DNA from: RDXT01 sp033765305
Lineage (GTDB): Bacteria; Bacteroidota; Bacteroidia; J057
Assembly: GCA_033765305.1 (NCBI GenBank)
Contig: JANRID010000052.1
Location: 1-64,000 of the forward strand
Direction of reading: 5' to 3'
DNA: 64,000 bases
Shown here: piece after piece, positions 49,905 to 57,892 of the stretch
How positions within the stretch are numbered: the first letter of the stretch is position 1
Layout: each line of letters begins with the position of its first letter
Program-made: the position numbers and the translations under genes
Notes under the pieces: generated by a model
Databases searched by the model: none
What the model was told of the DNA's origin: nothing
Seen by the model: only the letters and a program-made list of their open reading frames with translations

Positions 49905-51185
49905 ATGCCGAAACCCGGACGCCCCCGTTCGCAGACCGCCGTCGAGCGGCAGCGGGAAATCTACCTCGATGGAGTAGGGGCGCAGCGCCCCCTGGTGCCT
50001 GCCGCATCGGGCGAAAGCCTCGAAGCGGCGGCCCGCCGCGTGATGAGCCCCGAAGCCTTCGCCTATGTGGCCGGCGGCGCAGGCCTGGGCCATACCCTCG
50101 CCGCCAACCGCGCCGCCTTCGGGCGGCTGCAGATCGTGCCGCGCATGCTCCGCAATGTGGAGGCGCGCAGCACCTCGGTGGAGCTCTTCGGGCGCACGCT
50201 GCCTGCGCCGCTGCTGCTGGCGCCGGTCGGGGTACTGGACCTGGCGCACCCGGACGCTGAGCGTGCGGCGGCCCGCGCAGCAGCGGCCCTGGGCCTGCCC
50301 ATGATCTTTTCCAGCCAGGCCTCCGTGCCGATGGAGCAGGCCGCCGCCGAAATGGGAGACGCGCCCCGCTGGTTCCAGCTCTACTGGAGCAAGTCGGACG
50401 AGCTGGTGGCCAGCTTCGTACGCCGGGCCGAGGCCTGCGGCTGCGAGGCGATTGCCGTGACGCTCGATACCACCCTGCTGGGCTGGCGCCCGCAGGACCT
50501 CGATCTGGGCTATCTGCCCTTTCTGCGGGGCATGGGCATCGCCCAGTACACCAGCGACCCGGTGTTTCAGCGCCTGCTCGACGAGCCGGAGGAGGCTGCC
50601 GCGCCTTCCGCCCGGCCCAGCCTGCCGGCCATCCGGACGCTGCTGGAGATGGTGCGCCGCTATCCGGGGCCCTTCTGGCCTGCGCTGCGCTCCGGCCGGG
50701 CCGCCGCCGCCGTGCGGAAATTCATCTCCATCTATTCCCGCCCCTCCCTGACCTGGGACCAGCTGGGCTTTCTGCGTGCGCATACGAAGCTGCCCGTGCT
50801 GCTCAAGGGCATCCTGCACCCCGACGACGCCCGCCGCGCGCTGGATGCAGGCATGGACGGCATCATCGTCTCCAACCACGGCGGACGCCAGGTGGACGGC
50901 GCCATTGCCGCGCTGGATGCCCTGCCGGGCATCCTGGAAGCGGTGGCAGACCGTGTGCCGGTGCTGATGGACAGCGGCGTCCGCAGCGGGGCGGATGTGT
51001 TCAAGGCGCTGGCCCTCGGCGCGAAGGCCGTCTGCATCGGCAGGCCGTATGTCTACGGCCTGGCGCTGGGCGGCGAAGCCGGCGCCGGCGAGGTGCTCCG
51101 GAATCTGATGGCGGAATTCGAGCTGACGATGGGGCTGGCGGGCTGCGCCTCAGTGCAGGAGATCGGGCGGGAATGCTGCGCGTGA
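49905..51185 (+). CDS. FMN-dependent alpha-hydroxy-acid oxidase/dehydrogenase (lactate 2-monooxygenase-like)
   Basis: 426 residues from MPKPGRPRSQ. FMN barrel fold. N-terminal segment (RQREIYLDGVGAQRPLVPAASGESLEAAARRVMSPEAFAYVAGGAG) is typical of the lactate 2-monooxygenase branch. Catalytic His325 and Arg328 in SNHGGRQVDGA, FMN Lys in VLLKGILHPDDA and phosphate-binding DSGVRSGADVFKALALGAKAVCIGRPYVYGL. It oxidises L-2-hydroxy acids such as lactate. The long upstream open frame (from 49377) is a shadow of the AKR gene; the chosen ATG follows that gene's start region. Confidence 0.9.
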   Translation: MPKPGRPRSQTAVERQREIYLDGVGAQRPLVPAASGESLEAAARRVMSPEAFAYVAGGAGLGHTLAANRAAFGRLQIVPRMLRNVEARSTSVELFGRTLPAPLLLAPVGVLDLAHPDAERAAARAAAALGLPMIFSSQASVPMEQAAAEMGDAPRWFQLYWSKSDELVASFVRRAEACGCEAIAVTLDTTLLGWRPQDLDLGYLPFLRGMGIAQYTSDPVFQRLLDEPEEAAAPSARPSLPAIRTLLEMVRRYPGPFWPALRSGRAAAAVRKFISIYSRPSLTWDQLGFLRAHTKLPVLLKGILHPDDARRALDAGMDGIIVSNHGGRQVDGAIAALDALPGILEAVADRVPVLMDSGVRSGADVFKALALGAKAVCIGRPYVYGLALGGEAGAGEVLRNLMAEFELTMGLAGCASVQEIGRECCA

Positions 51186-51212
51186 ACGGCCCTCCCGGGT
51201 TTTAATCATACA

Positions 51213-51256
51213 CATGTCTGCGCATGCAGGCGCTGAGGCCTGCATGTGCAGACATG
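51213..51256. repeat. Long inverted repeat after the FMN oxidase gene
   Basis: 19-base arms (51213-51231 and 51238-51256) with a single mismatch and a 6-base loop GCTGAG. The left arm begins CATGTCTGCGCATGC. Neither flank has a good T-run on the plus strand. It may act as a terminator or be a dispersed palindrome. Confidence 0.7.
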
Positions 51257-51269
51257 CGCTTCCGGGCTT

Positions 51270-51425
51270 AGCAACACCCAAAAAATAACCTCCAGAGGTT
51301 GCGATGGGATTTTGTGCGAAGACAAGGAAGAAAAACCGAGTTTGGCGGGCCAAATGAGGGCTTTTCTGACGCAGTATTCGTGCAAAAGACCGAGTCAACA
51401 GCGGAATTTATTTTTTGAGCGTTAC
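51270..51425. other. Noncoding tract with small hairpin
   Basis: No gene. Contains AACCTC/GAGGTT (51287-51300), which on the minus strand is followed by ATTTTTTGGG and could be a weak terminator for the gene at 51426-51821. The remainder is purine-rich and looks like a dispersed repeat, but only one copy is in the window. Confidence 0.4.
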
Positions 51426-51821
51426 TTAATGGCGGCCCCAGAGGTTGACGGATGCCTTTCCCCTGCGGATGCCCTGGGTATCGTAGTAAAACACGACCTT
51501 GGTAATGACGCGGTTGTTGCCGGGCAGGTCGATGACGCGGCTCTGGCCGCCGGAGGGGATCACGGCGCGCAGTTCGATTTCATCCGTCTGGCCGTTGCCG
51601 TAGTGCACCACTACTTTGTGGAATTGCACAGATCCGCCGCGGACGCGGAGCTGGAGGGCATCGAAGAAGCCTTCGCGTACGGTGACGGGGATTTCATCCC
51701 GGTCGAGGCCGTAGTTGACGCGGCGGCTGCCGAGCAGCTCCCAGCGGCCCTGCTGGGCGAGCAGGCTCAGGGGGGACACGATGCTCAGGATCAGGAGGGA
51801 AAGAAAGAAGGAGGTACGCAT
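51426..51821 (-). CDS. Small secreted protein, DUF2541-like
   Basis: 131 residues. Signal peptide 1-22 (SFFLSLLILSIVSPLSLLAQ). Mature part WELLGSRRVNYGLDRDEIPVTVREGFFDALQLRVRGGSVQFHKVVVHYGNGQ...RVIDLPGNNRVITKVVFYYD matches DUF2541 in outline: a small beta-sandwich exported to periplasm or surface. Function unknown. Single gene. Confidence 0.72.
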   Translation of the reverse strand: MRTSFFLSLLILSIVSPLSLLAQQGRWELLGSRRVNYGLDRDEIPVTVREGFFDALQLRVRGGSVQFHKVVVHYGNGQTDEIELRAVIPSGGQSRVIDLPGNNRVITKVVFYYDTQGIRRGKASVNLWGRH

Positions 51822-51918
51822 ATGGATGAGAAAGTTGGATGCTGTACAGACTGGCGGACTGCCGTCAGGTTTAACGCAGCAGAGCCCATAATCTGATATC
51901 AGGCATGCATCCGGCTGC

Positions 51919-52689
51919 TCACAGCTGCGTATCGGGCAGGGGGCGAATCTTGATATTGCGGAACCAGCTCTGCTTTCCGTGGTCCTGGATGGCGATATGG
52001 CCGGTTTTGGCGCTGCCGTAGCCCGGATAATCCTTCCATTTGCCTTCGGCCTTCAGTTTTTCCCATTCGGGCGTCCACAGCTCGTATTCGAGCACCTGCT
52101 GGCCGTTGAGCCAGTGCTGCACCTTCGGGCCATCGACGATCAGGCGGGTGCTGTTCCATTCGCCCGCAGGCTTCACCGGCGGATTCTGGGCTACGTGCAT
52201 GGCGTAGTTGGCGGCCGTTTTCTGCCAGTCCTCCAGCTTGTCCGGAAATCCCACGTCGTCCACGAGCTGATATTCCGGGCCGCTGTCGTACACATGCGGG
52301 AACCGGGCGGTGTCTTCCACCACATGGAAAAAGAGCCCGCTGTTGCCGCCGGGCGCCACTTTCCATTCGAGGCTGAGCTCGAAGTTCTGGTACTGGGCCT
52401 CGGTGATGATGTCGGCGCCGTCGGGGGTGACGCCGAGGGCATTGAGCACGCCGTCCTTCACCTCCCAGCCGGTGACGGGCCCCGGCTGTCCGTACACCCG
52501 CCAGCCCTGGGTGCTCTGGCCGTCGAAGAGCAGCTTCCAGCCTTGGGCCTGTTCCTCGGCGCTGAGCTGGTTGAGGGCGGGTGCAGGGGCGGCAGCGCTG
52601 GCGGGTTTTTCGGCGGGGGTAGCGCAGGCTGCCAGCAGCAAGATGGCCGCAAGGGCCATGCCGGAGAGAAATACGCGAGTTGTATGCAT
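51919..52689 (-). CDS. DUF1080 (3-keto-disaccharide hydrolase-like) lipoprotein
   Basis: 256 residues from ATG 52689. Lipoprotein signal, Cys22 (LLLAACATP). DUF1080 domain: GWKLLFDGQSTQGWRVYG, WEVKDGVLNA, IITEAQYQNFELSLEWKVAPGGNSGLFF, and the C-terminal GHIAIQDHGKQSWFRNIKIRPL. Fold is a concanavalin-like beta-sandwich; some members cleave 3-keto-glycosides. A good promoter lies 30 bases upstream. Confidence 0.93.
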   Translation of the reverse strand: MHTTRVFLSGMALAAILLLAACATPAEKPASAAAPAPALNQLSAEEQAQGWKLLFDGQSTQGWRVYGQPGPVTGWEVKDGVLNALGVTPDGADIITEAQYQNFELSLEWKVAPGGNSGLFFHVVEDTARFPHVYDSGPEYQLVDDVGFPDKLEDWQKTAANYAMHVAQNPPVKPAGEWNSTRLIVDGPKVQHWLNGQQVLEYELWTPEWEKLKAEGKWKDYPGYGSAKTGHIAIQDHGKQSWFRNIKIRPLPDTQL

Positions 52690-52718
52690 CGTAGGATCAG
52701 TTAGATGATTCTGCCGGA

Positions 52719-52748
52719 TAAAGGTACGGTTCTGCCGCAAGTTGTCAA
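52719..52748 (-). promoter_or_regulatory. Promoter of the DUF1080 gene
   Basis: Minus strand TTG (52748-52746), 19 bases, TACCTTTA (52726-52719; one mismatch). Confidence 0.55.
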
Positions 52749-52768
52749 GATCTTCGGGCTTGCTGTGC

Positions 52769-55375
52769 TTAATCCAGTTTCTGGCGGCGCAGCAGCCATT
52801 CAAGCCCCCAGGCTATGAGCCCGAATGCGGTCAGTGCGAGGCCTTGCAGGCCCCAGTCGTACAGGCTGAGCGGATGCAGCTCGAAGACGGTCTGAAGCGG
52901 GGTGTACAGCAGCAGCAACTGCAGGCCCAGGCATCCGGCTATCGCGATCCAGACCCAGCGGTTGGTCCAGACGGGTGTGCGGTGGAAAGCCCGGATCACG
53001 AGCAGGATCACCATCTCGGCCAGCACGATGAAGGTAAAGGCCATGGTGCGCCCATGCACCAGCAGATTCCCTGCGGCGGCCTGCTGAAACAGAATCAAGC
53101 CCGCAACGGCAGTGAGCAGGCCGAGGGCTACGATCAGGGTCAGCTCGGTGCGGGGCAGCAAGGGGATTTTCCGGGAGCGGGGGGGCTGCTGCATCACGCG
53201 CTTGCTGTAAGGGTCCACCGACAGGGCCAATGCCGGCGCGCCATCCGTCACCAGATTGACCCACAGCAGGAGGATCGCAGTCAGCGGCAGCGGCAATCCG
53301 AAGAGGGCTGCCAGGAAGATCATGAGCACCTCGGCCATATTGCCCGACAGCAGCAGCAGGATCGATTTCTGGATGTTGTTGTAGATGCCGCGGCCCTCTT
53401 CGACCGAATTGACGATGGTGGCGAAGGAATCGTCCAGCAGGACGAGGTCTGCGGCATCGCGGGCCACATCGGTCCCGGAGCCTACGGCCACGCCGATGTC
53501 GGCCTGTTTGAGGGCCGGGGCGTCGTTGACCCCATCGCCGGTCATGGCCACGGTATGATGCTGGGCTTGCAGGGCGGAGATGATCCGCAGCTTGTGCTCG
53601 GGCGATACCCGCGCAAAGATATTGACGCCCTGGTCCAGGGCTGCTGTCAGCTCCTCCTGGCTCAGGTCCTGCAGGGCGGCGCCCGTCATCACGCCGCCGG
53701 TGATGCCCACCTGGGCCCCTACGGCGCGGGCCGTATCCGCATGGTCGCCGGTGATCATGATGACGCGGATGCCCGCTTCGCGGGTTTTGCGCACGGCCTC
53801 GGGCACCTCCTCCCGCGGCGGGTCGATCATGGCCTGCAGTCCGGTGAATGTCAGCTCTTCTTCAGTGAAGTCATGCGTTTCGTCCAGCGGTTTGCAGGCG
53901 CATGCGATCACCCGCAGGGCTTGGGCGGAATAGGCCGAAGCCTGATCCAGGATCTGCTGGCGCTGCGCGGATTCGAGCGGCTGCTCGCTGCCGCCGTTCC
54001 GCAGGCGGGTGCAGCGGAGCAGCAGCTGGTCAGGCGCGCCTTTTACGTACATCCATTCGCTATCGCCCTTCCGGATGCGCACGCTCATCATTTTGCGGTC
54101 CGAATCGAAAGGAATTTCGTCGAGCAGGGCGGGGGCGGCTTCGCGCAGCCCTGCTTTCCAGGCGCTGACAATCAGCGCGATCTCGGTCGGGTCGCCCGAC
54201 ACCTTGCCATCCTGTACGGTGGCATGGTTGCAGCTGCGGCCAATGTCGAACAGCAGCGGCTCGAATTCGCCTGTCACGCTGCCTTCCAGCTCGTAGCCCG
54301 TGCCGCTCAGCCGCAGTTCGCCTGCCGGCGTCCAGGCTTGCACGACGGTCATCTCATTCCGGGTCAGGGTGCCGGTTTTGTCCGAGCAGATCACATCGCA
54401 GGAGCCGAGGGTCTCCACGGCCGCCAGTTTGCGGACCAGGGCCTTGCGCTTGAGCAGTTTCTTGACACCGATGCTTAGTGCGATGGTCACCACCGACGGC
54501 AGGCCCTCCGGCACTGCGGCCACTGCGAGGGATACCGCAATCATAAAAACGCTGAGCAGCGCGTCTTGATTCCAGCCATTCGCCAGGTATTCTTTCCCGC
54601 CAATGACCATAAAAATAACGCCGCAGATGGCCATGACCAGATAGCCCATGCCCTTTCCGAAGCGGTCCAGCCGTTCCTGCAAGGGGGTGGCGGTCTCCTC
54701 CGCTTCCGACATCATGCGGGAAATATGGCCGATTTCCGTTTGCATGCCGGTAAGCACCACGGCAGCGGTTGCAGTTCCATTGACGATGGTGGTGCCGGAG
54801 AACAGCATGTTGCTGCGGTCTGCCAGGGGCAGTTCGCGGTCCAGGGTACAGCTGTTTTTTTCCGCCGGCAAGCTTTCGCCGGTCAGGGCAGACTCATCGC
54901 TGCGCAGCCGCGCAGCCTGGAGGATCCGGAGGTCGGCGGGGACTTTGTCGCCTGCTTCCAGGTACACAATGTCGCCGGGCACCAGTTCGCGGGAGTCGAG
55001 CAATACCAGCGATGCGTCGCGGTACACCCGGGTGCGGACGACCTGCATGCGCCGGAGCGCATCGAGCGAACGCCGGGCGCCAAGCTCCTGGAAAAACCCG
55101 ATCAGCGCATTGACCAGCAGGATGCAGAGGATAATGACGGCGTCCGCATATTCCTTCAGCAGGGCCGAGAGCAGCACCGCGAAGAGGAGGATGTAGATGA
55201 TAAAGGACCGAAACTGATTGATGAACAGGCGTACAGGCGACCAGTTGCTGCTTGCTTCCAGTTCATTGATGCCGTACTGGGCGGCACGCCGGGCAGCCTC
55301 CTCCTTGCTCAGCCCTTTGAGGCTACTGTTGAGCAATTCCAGAATCTGATCTGCCGGCTGGCGGTGCCATTCCAT
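52769..55375 (-). CDS. Cation-transporting P-type ATPase, calcium (type IIA) type
   Basis: 868 residues from MEWHRQPADQ. N-terminal cation-ATPase domain (LKGLSKEEAARRAAQYGINEL), A domain with DESALTGESLPAEK, phosphorylation site D332 in CSDKTGTLTRNEM, hinge TGDGVNDAPALKQADIGVAVGSGTDVARDAADLVLLDD and ten membrane segments. The M4 motif AAVPEGLPS is the IIA hallmark for Ca (or Na/K-like) pumps, and the C-terminal cation-ATPase domain is present. Transport of Ca2+ or Mn2+ out of the cell is likely. It is preceded by a DUF389 gene on the same strand about 110 bases away. Confidence 0.94.
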   Translation of the reverse strand: MEWHRQPADQILELLNSSLKGLSKEEAARRAAQYGINELEASSNWSPVRLFINQFRSFIIYILLFAVLLSALLKEYADAVIILCILLVNALIGFFQELGARRSLDALRRMQVVRTRVYRDASLVLLDSRELVPGDIVYLEAGDKVPADLRILQAARLRSDESALTGESLPAEKNSCTLDRELPLADRSNMLFSGTTIVNGTATAAVVLTGMQTEIGHISRMMSEAEETATPLQERLDRFGKGMGYLVMAICGVIFMVIGGKEYLANGWNQDALLSVFMIAVSLAVAAVPEGLPSVVTIALSIGVKKLLKRKALVRKLAAVETLGSCDVICSDKTGTLTRNEMTVVQAWTPAGELRLSGTGYELEGSVTGEFEPLLFDIGRSCNHATVQDGKVSGDPTEIALIVSAWKAGLREAAPALLDEIPFDSDRKMMSVRIRKGDSEWMYVKGAPDQLLLRCTRLRNGGSEQPLESAQRQQILDQASAYSAQALRVIACACKPLDETHDFTEEELTFTGLQAMIDPPREEVPEAVRKTREAGIRVIMITGDHADTARAVGAQVGITGGVMTGAALQDLSQEELTAALDQGVNIFARVSPEHKLRIISALQAQHHTVAMTGDGVNDAPALKQADIGVAVGSGTDVARDAADLVLLDDSFATIVNSVEEGRGIYNNIQKSILLLLSGNMAEVLMIFLAALFGLPLPLTAILLLWVNLVTDGAPALALSVDPYSKRVMQQPPRSRKIPLLPRTELTLIVALGLLTAVAGLILFQQAAAGNLLVHGRTMAFTFIVLAEMVILLVIRAFHRTPVWTNRWVWIAIAGCLGLQLLLLYTPLQTVFELHPLSLYDWGLQGLALTAFGLIAWGLEWLLRRQKLD

Positions 55376-55488
55376 GAGCGGTGGGTAGGCAGGCAAATTA
55401 CAAAGGCAGCCCGCGCCGGACAACAGGCGGAATGGATTTCATCTGATCTTCCGGCTCGGTGCTGACGGGCCGCCGCCGGGAGATGCGT

Positions 55489-56826
55489 TCATTCTGCCGG
55501 CTGGAACGCCATCAGCACCCTGCTTCGCCCCAGCCGGGCCTCCAGCCAGGCGCGGAGCGCAGCTTCCTCCCCGCTGCGCAGACGGCTGCCTGCCCGCAGC
55601 CCGAATACCACCACCGGCACCGGCCGGGCCGCGCTGCTGTCCTGCCGGTGCAGGAGGCTTTCGGCATAGGCGCAGCTGCGGATCTGCGGGTACAGGGGCG
55701 CAATTTCCGCCAGCAGCTGCCCGCCCAGCTCCGGGATGGCCGCCACGCTGTCCCGGGCCCGCGTGTGCGCCTCCAGCTGCCGGCTCAGCTCGCTCAGCTG
55801 ACGCAGGGATCCGGATGGCGGGTTTTGCGGCTCGTCCAGGGCCAGGCCCTGCTCCAGAATCAGGCTCGTGCTGTCGAGCTGAAACTGCGCAGCACGGATG
55901 TAAATTTTTGCCCGTTCGGCAGGGGTCAGCTGGGCGCCTCCATAAATGAGCCGCACCTGGCGGCGTTCGGGCTGCACTTCGTGCCGCAGCAGATACCGCC
56001 CGTCCACCGTCGTAACCTGCTGGGCAAAGCGGGCAGCCTGGCTGCTGAAACGCTCGCGGATCACCAGCCGGTATCCGAAATAGATGCTCGGCAGCAGGGT
56101 CAGGCCGGTGATGATCCAGATCCACCGGAGCACCCGCTTTTTCTGCACGGGGTCCGGCACGCCCTGCACCGGCAGGTCCAGCACCCGCGACATGATGATG
56201 GAGGAGAGGCCGATGAAGACGGTGTTGATGGTAAACAGGTAGAAGGCTCCGGCAAAAAATCCCGGCTGCCGGGTGGCCAGCCCGTAGCCTGCCGTGCACA
56301 GCGGCGGCATCAGCGCCGTAGCGATGGCCACGCCGGGGATGACGTTGCCCTTCTGCTTGCTGCTGATGGCTACGATGCCTGCCATGCCCCCGAACATGGC
56401 GATCAGCACATCGTAAATGGTGGGGCTCGTGCGGGCCAGCAGTTCGGAGTAGGCCGTGGAGACCGGGCTGATCGCGAAATACAGCGTGGAGGCTGCCAGG
56501 CTGGCGCCTACGGCGAAGCCGAAATTGCGCAGCGCCCGCCGGAACAGATCGAACTGGTAGGTCGCAATGCCGTAGCCCATCCCGTTGATCGGGCCCATCA
56601 GCGGAGAAATCAGCATGGCGCCGATGATGACGGCAGTCGAATTGGTGTTCAGCCCTACGGACGCGACCACAATGGCAAACACCAGAATCCAGAGATTGGT
56701 CCCCTTGAAGACGATGCCTTTTTCAATTTCCTCCTGGATGGAGCCCGGGGGCTCGACTTCGTTCCGAAGGTCGAGGTAGTGCAGCAGGGTGCCTGTGAGG
56801 CGGGTGACTGAATCTTGGAGGCGCAT
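55489..56826 (-). CDS. DUF389 family membrane protein
   Basis: 445 residues from MRLQDSVTRL. DUF389 core: NLWILVFAIVVASVGLNTNSTAVIIGAMLISPLMGPINGMGYGIATYQ and then IVAISSKQKGNVIPGVAIATALMPPLCTAGYGLA, the family signature with about six membrane helices. The C-terminal ~180 residues are soluble and polar, with a coiled-coil-like stretch, an addition seen in some Bacteroidota members. Role unknown. ATG chosen to match the family start; 24 more codons are open upstream. Confidence 0.88.
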   Translation of the reverse strand: MRLQDSVTRLTGTLLHYLDLRNEVEPPGSIQEEIEKGIVFKGTNLWILVFAIVVASVGLNTNSTAVIIGAMLISPLMGPINGMGYGIATYQFDLFRRALRNFGFAVGASLAASTLYFAISPVSTAYSELLARTSPTIYDVLIAMFGGMAGIVAISSKQKGNVIPGVAIATALMPPLCTAGYGLATRQPGFFAGAFYLFTINTVFIGLSSIIMSRVLDLPVQGVPDPVQKKRVLRWIWIITGLTLLPSIYFGYRLVIRERFSSQAARFAQQVTTVDGRYLLRHEVQPERRQVRLIYGGAQLTPAERAKIYIRAAQFQLDSTSLILEQGLALDEPQNPPSGSLRQLSELSRQLEAHTRARDSVAAIPELGGQLLAEIAPLYPQIRSCAYAESLLHRQDSSAARPVPVVVFGLRAGSRLRSGEEAALRAWLEARLGRSRVLMAFQPAE

Positions 56827-57073
56827 GGCGGCAGGGCCCTGCAGGTAAGGAAGCAGGAGCCGGCGGCAAGATACAGATCTGCGCCGGGAAAAAATCATGC
56901 GCCCGCCTGCCTGCCTGCCTGCCGGATGCCGGAGCTGGAGCAGGCTGATTATGAAGAGCTTATCTCAAGCTGCCGGATGCAGCGCCCGCGGGTGTCATCC
57001 AGGCGACGTCTGCGCAGTTGCAGGGGCAATCCGGATCGCAGTACCTTTCGTAGGTTTCTGTACCGGAATACAC

Positions 57074-57766
57074 GTGCCAGACTCTGCAACAAGCGCTGTT
57101 CTGCTCTTCGCGCTCGACCCTGCGCAGGATGCGAAAGCTGCCGTCTTCGGCGGACGGCGGGGCGCATTCGTGCGGGCCTTTGGGCAGATGGAGCGGCGCA
57201 CACAGGCCCATATCCGGCGTGCAGGCCTGCGGCTCATCCATGCCGGAAGCAGCCAGCAGCCGGGTACGGGTTTTGGGGACCGGCTGGCCCGTGCGGTTTC
57301 GGAGGCCTTCGGCGCCGGCGCCGAGTATCTGATTGTCGTCGGCAACGACTGCCCTGGCCTGCGTGCGCAGGACCTGCTGCAGGCGCAGGCGGCGCTGGAA
57401 GCGGGCTGCAATGTGCTGGGGCCTGCCGCCGACGGCGGCGACTACCTCATCGGCCTGCGCCGGGCCGATTTCGATGCGGAAGCCCTCCGGCAGGTGTGCT
57501 GGAATACCGCTGCCGTGCATGCGGAGCTGATGGCCCTGCTTTCCAATGCCCAGGGGCCGCCCAGGGTGCTGCGCACGCTGGCCGACCTGGATGATCCGGG
57601 TGCAGTACGGCGCTGGGCGGCCCGGATGCCGGGCAGCGTGCTCCGGGAGGTGCTGCTGAGCCTGCTGGCGCCTGCGGCGCCTGCTGAACCTGCCCCGGCG
57701 GGCCTGGCCCGCCAGCTGGCAGGCGTCGGGGCGCACTGCCCCTGGCGCGGCCCCCCGCAGCGCTGA
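57074..57766 (+). CDS. DUF2064 family protein (glycosyltransferase-A-like)
   Basis: 230 residues from a GTG start (VPDSATSAVLLFALDP). The frame is open to an ATG at 56897, but that part has no family sequence, and a promoter-like pair (TTG 57018-57020 and TACCTTTC 57042-57049, 21 bases apart) lies within it. Core motifs of DUF2064: YLIVVGNDCPGL, then LGPAADGGDYLIGLRRADFD, giving a GT-A fold like the TIGR04282 group. Substrate unknown; no sugar-pathway partner nearby. Divergent from DUF389. Confidence 0.8.
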   Translation: MPDSATSAVLLFALDPAQDAKAAVFGGRRGAFVRAFGQMERRTQAHIRRAGLRLIHAGSSQQPGTGFGDRLARAVSEAFGAGAEYLIVVGNDCPGLRAQDLLQAQAALEAGCNVLGPAADGGDYLIGLRRADFDAEALRQVCWNTAAVHAELMALLSNAQGPPRVLRTLADLDDPGAVRRWAARMPGSVLREVLLSLLAPAAPAEPAPAGLARQLAGVGAHCPWRGPPQR

Positions 57767-57892
57767 GCTGCCGCTATTCCCTTCTTTTCCTTCGCATCGC
57801 AGGCGGATTGCATCCGCCCTGCCGGCGCTGCGCCTGCCTGAACGGGCAGCGTCAGGGGAGATTTGTATTCCACATTCGATAACCCATTGACA

